A DNA stretch of 64,000 nucleotides, taken from contig SRSI01000079.1 in assembly GCA_005656395.1 (NCBI GenBank), positions 1 to 64,000 of the forward strand. Reading direction: 5' to 3'. Every line of letters starts with the position of its first letter. The stretch's first letter is position 1. The notes under the pieces are model-generated. The model ran no database searches and was not told the DNA's origin. It saw only the letters and a list, made by a program, of their open reading frames with translations. Below, piece after piece: positions 11,701 through 21,508 of this stretch. Origin of the DNA: Strongyloides papillosus (taxonomy: Eukaryota; Nematoda; Chromadorea; Rhabditida; Strongyloididae). The position numbers were made by a program, and so were the translations under genes.

Positions 11701-11829
11701 CGTATTTCTCAATTAGAGAATACCGAATTAGAGAATGATGACGAGCAAGAGCAGAATTCATCATCCAATGTACATGCGTTAAGCGAATGTATTAATAAAG
11801 AGGCACAATGCCATCTACAATTAATTTAG
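8713..11829 (+). CDS. Gag fused to a membrane/Cys-containing/coiled-coil (envelope-like) segment
   Basis: 1038 residues from ATG to TAG. About 100-415 is a helical retrotransposon Gag core; 416-526 is Asn/Ser/Lys-rich and replaces the usual CCHC zinc knuckle. At 569-582 comes a hydrophobic stretch (LTICMLMICMFIPF) followed by GGCQ, like a signal peptide or anchor. About 585-700 carries several cysteines and N-glycosylation sequons (NETF, later NVSA). A Ser/Thr-rich linker follows, then an uninterrupted heptad-rich coiled coil from 793 to about 1005. The frame continues past the TAG into protease and RT with no frame change. A signal, Cys-bearing segment, coiled coil and second hydrophobic segment after the stop resemble a membrane glycoprotein, but that role is inference. 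The length is about twice a usual Gag. Confidence 0.7.
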   Translation: MSLRSSSTPVKANNRLGNDSDDLVPRVPLFNAFKQAELGLSKNAQHPLLAHLRAEPGLSEEVRQTLVFSMTSPKASAPPYGDDLEGTNVFASSHKDSKLRSSFNNLINRITNLVMSMSAMRPTIPLNRTKRQVDLDNVVRLILDELKSDQVETLKYSPSDYDGLLQRQKARMTKLLQDLGSDAIVDLPDVRAQVSDNLGSTRSYNALFDMVLRAKSHGALYQFKGKSLTSFTLFISDCMTAIRQLAITDDEISMLDRIAGRHIDYLIPRDSKIAHARHIAVERKSDATKGHKQYDFTLSEILNDIKLVLESQGMNRLEQFNARPPMENAMDVSTFAKKFNDYLRRRFATNQPSEFLKDKPDLRREQFYLFTRGLHSILRENNSTKNLYELQYDEFIATYVYTQLRFQSKLHKASQKANNINNNNFKNNVKHINKHNNVSNNKQSNLKFDNTKKPFVKNNSSGYNKNNHQSSSGTHNNKEHQSRYSSSKPAIKPVTSYNNTSSGMNYKPNNNQSSGYNKNRIKTKPQKHGKVHTIEPTHDECHNDGEMNVIMHSIKEIKNMINDFKLNTLTICMLMICMFIPFGGCQPLGICRFAPSEFPRLYLQNNYDAKKAKQVTLVSVDTRCVALDVFASGYRLGNVFVDPDGNVEHYFDKKAPTFSCAGSHLVHLSGRNETFAEEVSTGTHNADTSLKNIRAKHAMYEAGCDKLSSVSQTVPMDPHPSKIVSSTKAPVVMLTERPHIVHIVSHGTNVSASKIKAPTDASVPSKATKPNNDAALKAASIDSLKVSSTTSGYQKIKSSLKTCEEELEKTKTLLKESTSTISDLRSEIERIRRANNMLSEQLRDSEDRHRTTSRSITEESAKSLSEDIKTVSNALTDENRIRQECEDNWKDEIKRLNSEIEDCNTKLNKLKTANNALRGERDKANKALKSCNIDKDTCLKDLDELKSDVNRLNIALEDKDNELSEAKTLIDSHESRIEVYKNQEVALTEQLAAVIIRISQLENTELENDDEQEQNSSSNVHALSECINKEAQCHLQLI

Positions 11830-13746
11830 ACACAAGGTCTAAATGATTTAACACGTAAGGAGCTTACTCGTTGTGAATCACAGATTGCTGTGATAAAATC
11901 ACGAGCATCCTCATCACCGTGTCTAAAGAATATTCCCACTACTGATAAAAAATCAGAGAAGGGATTGTCCATGATCGAATGGGCTAAAAAAATATATCAA
12001 ATACATGTTGATGAGGCAATAACAGAAATGCCTAATTCTATTGTTAGTGCATTAACGTTAATCACTGCAATTTTGGTTAAATACGGTTTTAATAAAACTG
12101 CTGACACTTTGAGAAAACGTTATGGTTCTTCTTCTAACAATGAGATCCCATACATTCATCAATTAAGGACGATTTCTGAAGCACGACCGCTTACAAGAAC
12201 TCCTATTCGAGTATCCCGTTATGGGGTAATACAGAATATACGTAATTCTGATTCAATGGTAAAATTACCTGTGATTTCGATTAATATCGGATCAAATAAA
12301 TTCGATGCACTTGTTGATACTGGTGCTTCCTTAAATGTCATTAGTCAAGATGCATTTAATATCATACCTAGTACACATAAAACTATGGTAAAACCATCGT
12401 TAAAAGCTGCAACAGTAGAAAATAATGACAAACTCGTTTTTAGCGGGGCTTCTAGAATTTATGTAGAAGCAAATAACAAACGAGAACAACTTGAATTCCA
12501 CATAGTGGACAAGTTATCATATGATATAATAATTGGTATCCCTAGATTACATCGAATTTTTGGTGATGAACTAACTATTCGATTTAATCATAGTATGCCA
12601 TCTATTACCAACGTACCCGTCAAGACGGCTTCTAAGGTACGTGTTCCTCCTAGAACAACAAAAGTAATTCATGCTAATGTGCATGTAATTCCATCCCATG
12701 ACAAAATTAATTGTTTATTTGTGAGTAACCCTCGTTGGAAGGGTAGTGATCACATCATGACCTACTATCAGACAGGTCCTGTAATTGATAATAAATTTGC
12801 CGTGATTCTTCAAAATCATGGATCGAATACTGTATTAATACCCGCTAATACTGAAATTGGTAATCTACATTCTATTGAAGAAGTAGATGATAATACTATA
12901 CGGATCTCTGATGATGAAATAATCCCAGAATATGCTGCTTGGAAAGATTCTTTACCCAACTATCCAGAGAGTCATGCTCCTCTTACTAGAGAGCCACTGA
13001 TAGATTCCATTTCTTGGACAAATTGTACTCTTTCTCCGAAGGCGAAAAAGGTGTTACAAGATATTATATGGAATAATCGTACCCCATTTTTCGAATATGA
13101 TGGAAATGCTGGTCTTTATAATGGTGATGAGCGTCTCAATATTGAGTTAGCCACATCTGAATTACCTCAACGTATTCGGCCTGGTCGTAGGTCGAGAGAG
13201 ATTGAGATTGAAATTGATAAGCAGGTCAAAGACATGCTTGAAAAGGGGATGATCGAACATAGTCGATCTCCTTACCTTTCTAGAGTTGTACTAGTACGAA
13301 AGAAAGGCATGAAATGGCGTTTTGTCGTCGATTTTAGAGCTATTAATAAGCTCATAAAACAACAGTCACATCTTATCCCACGGATAGATAGATTGACTGA
13401 AGAAGCTAGTGGTCATAAGTACTACAGCGTATTTGATTTGAAACAAGGATTTCATCAAATACCTCTTGATGAACATAGCAGGCGTATTGCTGCTTTTGTT
13501 ACACATAGAGGAATTTACCAATATAAGGTAATGCCTATGGGACTTACTGGATCGCCAGATAAGTTTCAAGATATAATGGACAAAGTCCTTAGCAACATAC
13601 CCGATTGCTATATCTACTTGGATGATATTCTCACTTGTTCTCAAGATGAAGAATCTTACGTAAAAAACATTGATAGTATTCTTGCACGCATAGCAGAATA
13701 TGTTGGCTTTTTTATAGAGGTGCTATCCTCTGTAGTGGAAGAATAG
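11830..13746 (+). CDS. Pol continuation after TAG: coiled-coil end, membrane segment, protease, RT
   Basis: In the same frame as the preceding ORF and separated from it only by the TAG at 11827-11829. The first ATG is not until 11971, so readthrough or a former sense codon is likelier than a separate start. A hydrophobic helix (IVSALTLITAILV) lies at about 12039-12080. Protease motif DTGAS is at 12316-12330, with the flap-distal motif YDIIIGIPRL later. RT has SRVVLVRKK, FVVDFRAINK, YSVFDLKQGFHQ, MPMGLTGSPD and an intact YLDD box (13615-13626). The reading frame leaves RT at 13702 where a 168-bp insertion brings in a stop. As it stands RT is truncated before its connection domain. Confidence 0.8.
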   Translation, partial: TQGLNDLTRKELTRCESQIAVIKSRASSSPCLKNIPTTDKKSEKGLSMIEWAKKIYQIHVDEAITEMPNSIVSALTLITAILVKYGFNKTADTLRKRYGSSSNNEIPYIHQLRTISEARPLTRTPIRVSRYGVIQNIRNSDSMVKLPVISINIGSNKFDALVDTGASLNVISQDAFNIIPSTHKTMVKPSLKAATVENNDKLVFSGASRIYVEANNKREQLEFHIVDKLSYDIIIGIPRLHRIFGDELTIRFNHSMPSITNVPVKTASKVRVPPRTTKVIHANVHVIPSHDKINCLFVSNPRWKGSDHIMTYYQTGPVIDNKFAVILQNHGSNTVLIPANTEIGNLHSIEEVDDNTIRISDDEIIPEYAAWKDSLPNYPESHAPLTREPLIDSISWTNCTLSPKAKKVLQDIIWNNRTPFFEYDGNAGLYNGDERLNIELATSELPQRIRPGRRSREIEIEIDKQVKDMLEKGMIEHSRSPYLSRVVLVRKKGMKWRFVVDFRAINKLIKQQSHLIPRIDRLTEEASGHKYYSVFDLKQGFHQIPLDEHSRRIAAFVTHRGIYQYKVMPMGLTGSPDKFQDIMDKVLSNIPDCYIYLDDILTCSQDEESYVKNIDSILARIAEYVGFFIEVLSSVVEE

Positions 13747-13869
13747 ATATACTTTTATTAAATGTCAAACTAAACTATATGAATAACAATCAGAAGTAAA
13801 AATTATACTTAATTTCTTCCTTTTTATCTTCCTCTGAAGTCAACGCCTTTTAAGGGCGTTAACAAATAC
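13702..13869. mobile_element. 168-bp insertion inside RT
   Basis: RT sequence is continuous if 13702-13869 is removed: residues IAEY before it and NMKITLNKC after it align without a gap to the equivalent stretch of the element at 41839 (QDNGMKISLKKSS). The insert starts GTTGGC, ends near GGGCGTTAAC, and introduces a TAG at 13744. It does not end in AG, so it is not an intron. Nature unknown; a tiny MITE is possible. Confidence 0.5.
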
Positions 13870-14037
13870 AATATGAAAATCACTTTGAATAAGTGCCAAT
13901 TTGGGCAAAAGAATGCTCAATATTTAGGATACATCATTGATTTTGATGGCATATATTTTAACCCTGATAAGGTTAAAGCTATCACAGAAGGCGTTAACCA
14001 AAAGAAGATATATATACCAAGAAGAATTCATACATAA
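13870..14037 (+). pseudogene. RT fragment downstream of the insertion, then deletion to the LTR
   Basis: Encodes NMKITLNKCQFGQKNAQYLG and continues YIIDFDGI.FNPDKVKAIT, the end of the RT palm/thumb typical of Ty3/gypsy, then drifts into unrelated residues and a stop before the 3' LTR. RNase H and integrase, which should follow, are missing, so roughly 2 kb of pol has been lost. Confidence 0.7.
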
Positions 14038-14151
14038 TGTCATATATTAAAATAGTAAAGATTGTTGTTACTTCATATTGATAAAAGGATCTATATTATA
14101 TTTTATTTCGTATTATCACCCGAGTATAGTACCTCGTTAAAAAAGCTTATA
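14038..14151 (+). repeat. 3' LTR (~114 bp)
   Basis: Begins TGTCATATATT and ends CCTCGTTAAAAAAGCTTATA, matching the 5' LTR at 8127-8239 with scattered differences. No clean polypurine tract precedes it, consistent with a deletion reaching close to the LTR. Confidence 0.55.
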
Positions 14152-14787
14152 AAATATGAATATAATTAATATGTAACAGAAACTTTCTTGGTTTCCAAGA
14201 TAACAAAAAGTTAATTATTGGTAAAATTATAAAATTTTTATATAAAGTAACTTTTTTTAACATGTTATAGTATAGAAATGTTACATTTATTGTACAAAAA
14301 AAAGTCTCCAAAATAAATAAAAGTTTATAAGTTAACGTTAAACAAAAATTTCCTAATAATACAAAAAAAAGGTGTTGACCCTCGTAACAACAAAATAACA
14401 TTAATGTAATGTTTTATCTTAGAAAATGTACAAATAAATAAAGTTTTAATCAGAAGTGATTTTTGGACTACATTGTATTTCTTTTAGATGATTTTGAACT
14501 CACAAAAATTTTCACTGAATATTTTTTATAAAATATAAAGTCAGACATAATTTTTAGTATTAAAATAAGTTTGATTGAAGTCTTTTCAGTAACGTTATTA
14601 TAATATATTACATAAATTAATTATGAGTATATGTCATGACTCAAAATACGAGCTGATACTTGGAATCAGCTTTAAACACAATAAAATTATATTAATTATT
14701 AAAAAGCGAATCAAAAATAGTTGTTTTTGCTATTTCAATATACTTTTATAAAAATATTCAAATTTGCGAACGGAAAATTATAAAAAT
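14152..14787. other. AT-rich intergenic stretch, no gene seen
   Basis: Homopolymer-rich sequence with stops in all frames. The short minus-strand open stretch at 14147-14401 has the composition of random AT-rich DNA and crosses the LTR edge. Confidence 0.6.
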
Positions 14788-15087
14788 AAATTCTGATTTT
14801 TATATTACCACTTCACATGTTATAAAAGTAGCGTCGTCTATGGCAATTAAATATCTATCGTGTTTAATTAAATTATAATTGCAAAAATAATTTACTAGTT
14901 ACATTTTGTTTAAATTGTTAAAAGTAAAAATTGTTTCATTGTTGATAGTGTAACACAATATGAAGTATCTTACATTTATCATTTAAAATCTAATGATATA
15001 TTTTTACTAGTTTTCGGCTAATATCTAGATGCCTTAAAAGACGCTACTTCTATAACATGTGAAGTGATAATATAAAAATCAGAATTT
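14788..15087. repeat. Small inverted-repeat element (MITE-like)
   Basis: Arms 14788-14838 and 15039-15087 are inverse copies of about 50 bp, sharing ACATGTGAAGTG and TAGCGTC/GACGCTA words with about three differences. The loop is about 200 bp and non-coding. No target duplication was identified. Confidence 0.6.
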
Positions 15088-18000
15088 ATTTTCTGCTTTT
15101 CTTGACAAAAATTTAATTACCTATAAACTTTATATTGATAAATGTTGATAATGTGAAAAGCTAAATTAATAGCTTAAAAGTGAATCATTTTAATTATGTC
15201 ATTTAATAATTTATTAATTTTTCAAATCAGTATTTAATTTTAAAAAAAAATTTTTAACCTTTCATTTAAGTGAAAAAAATTAAAGTGTAAATTTATATAA
15301 GAAAAAAAAGAGATCCATAAGTTAGAATTAAATGATTCCCATTAAAAATTCTACATTTTAAATTCATCACAATTTTAACTTTTTAAAAAAACTCTTAAAA
15401 AATTAACTTCAAAACCACTATCGCGAAGTTTGAAGCCTTACGACTTTCTCCTTTAAAGTTTAGATGCCGCACAACGTACAGCGAAACTATTAATTTATCA
15501 GTACATATTTTTTTTAACCTATATTTGACACTTATAATTTTAGTTGGGTTGGTGAAGGTCAAAATTTTTACGCACACATACTAAATTTGTGTGTGAAAAT
15601 ATCCTATCAAAACGCGGCGCGTCCATCAATTCTGAAATTGTAATTTTTCGGCACTTTGGCTTCATTTTTCTCTATGAGAGAGAAATATTTTTGATTTTTT
15701 AAAATTTCGGTAGGGGTATACTGAAATCTATTTACATGCAAATTTGCAGAATCAATTTCTGAATTCTAGGAGATCAAAAATGCTAGCCTTGCATTGATCG
15801 TTGCATACATACGATGCTAAGCATATATAAAAGTATATTAAATATCGTGTCATTACCAATAAAATAAATATAAAACTACATTTTCAAAATCATTCTCTAA
15901 TTTTGAAACAATATACATTATTTTAAAATAACCATTCTCATAATAAAAATACTATTGAAAAATAATATAAAGTTCTGAAGAGAAAAAACAATTAATTCAA
16001 TTTAAAAGGCACTTTACTGCGTTATAAGAAAACTATTAACGTTTAATAAACAACATTATAGATTTTTAACTACTACTTCAGGTTCACTTTTAGAAAATTG
16101 TCTTTTAACTATGAATTTTACTTAAATTACTCTATAAAAACATGATAATTCTTTTTATTATTAGTGTTCTAAAATAACGTATATACATTATTATGAAAGT
16201 TATAAGTTAATTTTTAAAAAAAGCATATATTTAATAAATATTGTATATAAATTTTTGTTAAAAAAACAACACACTTTATAAAAATGTATGACATCTTTTA
16301 CATAATCAATTCAGAATTTAGTTATATTCTGTGATTCAAAAAAGATATTTGATCGTCAAAATAACACAAGTCAGTTAATTTATCATGATTTTACAATTTC
16401 ATTTATAATAACAGTTTTTAATTCCAAGTCTGATTAATAATTATGGAATATAAACTATATTATCGTTAGTTTTAATTAACAAAATTAAATTTATAGCAAA
16501 AAATATATATAGTTTATTTAAAGAATAGTAACTTAAAACAATTAAAAAAGCTATTATCTAACCTTTGTTAACCTTGAATAAATAAAAAAATCCTTTAAAA
16601 ATTCTTAAAACAACACGATAGTATTTGAAATATAAAATTTATTAGAAATAGTTAGCAATAAAAACGAAGAATTCAATGCATTAATGTGAATTAAAATGAA
16701 CGATAAATAAAATTTTTAATTTTTATCTTTTGATTCATTGTTTCACCTTTTGATAATTTGACATCATGTCTGATTCCGCCTTCGAGTTGACACAATATAG
16801 ATTTTGTCTTTATAAAAATTATTAATATTTTATTACGTTAACTGAGATTAACTTAATATGATGTTTATATAAAGTGTTGCTGCAATAATTAATGATAAAC
16901 ATAAGAAAAAGAGTAATGATTAAAAATAACTTCGACGGAATACATTATTACATTTATGAATGATATCTAGGTACAAAAAACCTTTAAAGTTATCTTATTT
17001 TTTTATTTAATTTTTATTTTTTTATAAATTTAAATAGATAAAAATAAAAAATTGACAAGTAAATTTCTAAAGATTTAAATAAAACTTAAAATTGGTTTGC
17101 GAGATATTACTAGATTTTAAACCTAAAGAAATCAAATTTAAGAGAAAAATAATGTTTTTAAATGGTTAAATGTATCAACATCCAGGATATGTCTAAAAAT
17201 ACACAAACCAGTTGAGCATTAATAACTTTTTTATCCCTTAAGAATTTTATGATATTCAGTACATTTTATAGTCTTGCTCGTTTTTTACAATATACTTCAA
17301 GATCGTTTTTAAATCTTAAATTTAGATAAAGTTATACAGATTTATATGTATACTATTTTTTCCAGTAACTTTCTGTAAAAGAATAAACATTTGTCTGCAC
17401 ATAGACCATCGTAACTGTTTTAACTTTTAATATTTTTCATAATATTATAGTTAGTTAATATTCCAACTTCTCCTCTACAAAGTATATTTAAGATTTATTG
17501 TTAGAAGTCAAAAACAAGTAAATTTATAAAACATTATGTGTTTATGTTCATAATAAAAAAAATTAATATAAATTCCAACAAATTTTAAATATTTTACTAA
17601 AAAAAACAAATAACTAAATAATATTATTAAATGACATTTTATAAGTTCAAATGTTTAATAGTATTTATTACCAAAATTTTACTATTTATTAAAATTCTAA
17701 ATTACTATTGTTAAAAAATTATAAAGAAATGCCTGCTACAAAAAAATCTTTATTATAACTCATAATTTACTTTAATAATTCTGCTTTCTTTTATTTATAA
17801 AAAAATAAAACTACCAGATAACAATAGTATTATGAATAAAATATCGTTTACAAGAAAGTTATGCCTTTTTTAAATAAAAATGTATAGAAAAAATGGAATT
17901 TGCATAAATCCCTATAACATTCTCCTAACACAAGGTTAAAAAACAATCTTAACAAATGTTGTCGAAATAAAATTGGTGCTATCGAATGAATATAATATTA

Positions 18001-21000
18001 TAAATTTTAAAAAATATAAAAGAAGCTATGATGCTTAACTTAATCGCGTATCATTGATGACATTATGTACAAAAAGATGTAAACTAAATTATATATAGGG
18101 TTTCAACGATATCACCATAGACATTTGAAAGAGTGTAATTTCTCAAAATATAATATTTTTTATTACATTATTTTCATCTGATAGTTCACATTCTTTTATA
18201 AACATATTTTATGACTAATTATTTTAATTTTATGTAAAATTACTAAACATCAAACACTACTCATTTTTTAATTTCAAAAATAGCTTTTTGTTCCATTTAA
18301 TTATTTTTATTAAATGCAAGGAACAAATATACAACTACAATCTCTTATTAATCATTTTTTATATTATTAAATATTTGGTCACTTTATTATTACAAAAATG
18401 GATTTTTTTAAAAAAACTTAAATTTATAAACTTGATAATTGCACTGAAAAATTTTTGTTACCTTATAATTAATATTGTTTTAAGAAAAAACATTGTATTT
18501 AACATTAGAAAAACAAAAAGATTTTTGAATAAAAAATTGTATGTATGTACAAAAAATTAGACTTGTAACAATTCAAACAAACAGGTATGTTTTGTATTAC
18601 GATTTCAATATATGTCTATATAACATATTTTATATATTTTTTTGAATATTTCAGTGATAATTTTAGAAAAAAATATGTTATGATATTCATCATAATAAAT
18701 ATATTTATCATACAAATACAATGTATGATTTTTAGACTAATTTTTAATTATTTTTAAATAGTTTAGTAAATATAAGTTTTAGAAATTTAAAAATTTTATG
18801 TTAATAATAATTAAAAAGCAATAACTATTTAACTACACAAGTATGATTTATTTAAAATATAATTTTATTTTACACTTTTTATAATTAAAACATTTTAAAG
18901 TTATTTTTTTTATTGTGAACAGAGATAAATAATGCTTTTAAACTTCCATGAGTTTAATTTTTTAAAATGATCTTGAAAGATAATAAGAAAAAGTGAATTA
19001 TAATAATTTAAATTATTAAATATTTTATTAAAGATACTATGATATATTAGTAAATCCTCTTATAAAAATTCTTACAATTTTAGTTAAAATTAAAGTTTAT
19101 TGATATGTTTTTATAATTCAAATAACTATAAATTACTTTTTCATACTATTTTTCAAGATCATTTTAAAAAATTGTTGTTTTTTTGTTTTTTGTCTTTTTA
19201 AATTTAAGTTGAAGAGAAATTTCTAAATATCAAGTATATCATTTGTTAATAAATAAAATTTCGATCATGCATTATCAACATTTAAAAAAAACTGTCAATT
19301 ACTTTATTTGAAAGTACAACTTAAAAATCAATTAGTTTATGAAGATTAGCTAGAAAAATGAAAAAATGAAAACAAACATAAATTCAAATAAATTTTTTTA
19401 GTTAACATAGCAAATAAAAAAAAGAAAAACAATAAAATAAATAAATTGTTATTGTTGTTATTAGATTGTTTAAAAAAATAATTTTTGTTAAAACATTTGC
19501 AAGTTTACAAAAATTTGACTTTTAATAGAATAATTCATAAAATACTATAAAGGAAAAGTTATACTCTAGAATGTTCATAATAATAATTAAAAAAAATTAA
19601 GATTTAATAAAAATTTGCATTAATTAAAAAACAATTGAAAAAATATATATCTAACTTATGTAAAATCATTATTGTTATAATTTTATTATTCATTATGTTG
19701 TTTTGAGTAAAAAAGTTTGTAACCGTTGCTCGAAACACTATAGTTTGCTTGACCGATTACAACGTAAAATATTCTATTTAAACAGTTTGAAATGTTCATT
19801 TCAATAACAACATTGTGATTGCATTATTTCAGAAAATTTGAATTTAAGTTCAATTTATAACCATAAACTAACTATGTATGTTTGTGGAATTTATTGTAAC
19901 AAAAATTTTTCAGTGTATTAATATTGTTTATTTTAAAGTATTCATGGCATTACTAATAATGGATATCTTATAAAGCATCTTAAAGTATGTTGTAGAAAAA
20001 ATTTTGAACTACTAGGCAAATGTAATATTAAAAAAATCTATTATTTCTAGAAAAAGTTACATAATATTGAAAAATTATAAAATCTCTAAATTCCTGGAAA
20101 AAAAGTAGACATCATATAAAGACTTATAAATACATTATAAATTAATCTTTTTTACTTATCTTAAAAAATTTTTAAGTGAGATTTTAAGCTTTTTGGTAGT
20201 TATAAGATTATTAAAATATGTTAACACTGAAAAAAGTTACACTTCAAAATATTATAATAACTTCGTTGATTTTAACTGTATTGAAATTTTTCCTTTGTTT
20301 TGTTAATATATGAGATTATTTGTTGAATATTTTTTATTTTCGCCATATGAACCAAGAACATTACAAATCTTACATTTATTTTAAAAGTCTGTTAAACCTG
20401 TAATTATATTGAATTTAAAAAGGCTTTAAATACTTCAATGATATTCATTATAATTAAAATTCAAATACTTTTTCTCTTCATCAAATTTTGAAATTTTTGC
20501 TGGTTTTTTCATAAAGTGAAATTATTATTTGACGATTCTTTTACATTTTTTTTATTTATTAGCATTTGAAATAAGGCTCTCTACTTTTTTTAAATACCTT
20601 TTAACTGGAGCTTTACATGTATACATTCAGTACTTGATAGAATATTTCCATGTTTTTTTTATTTAGATTATACTAAATTGAAACAAATTTTTATTTTTTA
20701 ATATGGTTTATAAAGAATTTACTGTGATTTATGGAAACTCTGTTTGCAGCAGTTTTTTCAAAATAATCAAAAAAAACAAATTATGCAAAAAAACTAAATC
20801 ATTTGTAATATGCAATTCGAAAATAGAGATTAATTTATAATATTTTATCTTGGCTATACATATTTAAATATTTATGATCATTTTGCAATGTAAATTTTAT
20901 ATGATTTTAATCCAGAAAATCTTTAAAACTTTATACAAGGAACTATGTATTTTTCATATCCAATGGCCTTCATAGATTCTCATATCTATTGATATATAAA

Positions 21001-21243
21001 ATTTTTTTTTATTATTGAGAAATATGATTCAAAATAAGAGCAAAGCTATTATGTAATCCTTTGTTTCACCAGATACTTTTTTTCATATATTAGAATTTGA
21101 CAAAAGAAAAACAAATCTTGATTACTATATTATCCATTTTATTAATTATAAAAGTAGCACCGTTTTAATCATTTAATAATTTATTATTTTTATTTTTTGT
21201 AGAACATTAATCAATTGCAATTGTTATTGTGATGATAATCTTA
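15088..21243. other. Long AT-rich intergenic region, no gene seen
   Basis: About 6 kb of very AT-rich DNA. Open stretches such as 18288-18560 are composed almost entirely of Ile, Leu, Phe, Lys, Asn and Tyr and show no domain, so they are treated as chance. 15560-15840 is locally richer in GC (GCGGCGCGTCC at about 15615) and has a CACACA/TGTGTG hairpin near 15573-15595, but it yields no recognisable gene or element. Confidence 0.6.
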
Positions 21244-21247
21244 CATT

Positions 21248-21504
21248 TGTAATGTGAAACACATTAGTATACATCCTACTCTAAGAAATCAAATAACCTA
21301 CCAGTAACCACCTAATACTAAGAAATCATACTCCATAAGCAACGACGCCTCAACCTCCTACACTGCCAAGAAACAAATATAAATACTAACCTTCTGAAGT
21401 GAGAAATCAGTCTAATAACACAATATCTGAATTATTGTAACTTTTCTCTTTGTTTAAAATAAACTCTTTTATCCTAATTTATCCTTACCGCTACACATAT
21501 AACA
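21248..21504. repeat. Solo LTR (257 bp)
   Basis: Starts TGTAATGTGAAAC and ends CATATAACA, flanked by the 4-bp duplication CATT (21244-21247 and 21505-21508). Internally it has a TATA-like AATATAAATA near 21377 and AATAAA near 21459. The sequence is visibly less AT-rich than its surroundings. The termini resemble those of the element at 40434 (TGTAAT...ATAACA), suggesting a related Ty3/gypsy family that lost its interior by LTR-LTR recombination. Confidence 0.7.
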
Positions 21505-21508
21505 CATT

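Larger units (their letters stand above)
8127..14151 (+). mobile_element. Ty3/gypsy LTR retrotransposon with extended gag and deleted 3' pol
   Basis: Bounded by two short related terminal repeats (8127-8239 and 14038-14151). It contains a primer-binding site, one very long reading frame (8713-13746, one TAG), a 168-bp insertion inside RT and a short RT continuation, after which RNase H and integrase are absent. No target duplication is apparent. Coordinates of the outer ends are inferred from where the two repeats stop matching. Confidence 0.65.

Noticed and set aside
13702..13869. Intron in the RT gene
   Set aside because: Starts with GT but does not end in AG and is far longer than the introns seen here.
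18288..18560. 90-codon open frame in the long AT-rich region
   Set aside because: Composition is almost wholly Ile/Leu/Lys/Asn/Phe/Tyr, typical of chance frames in AT-rich DNA; no domain and no splice context.
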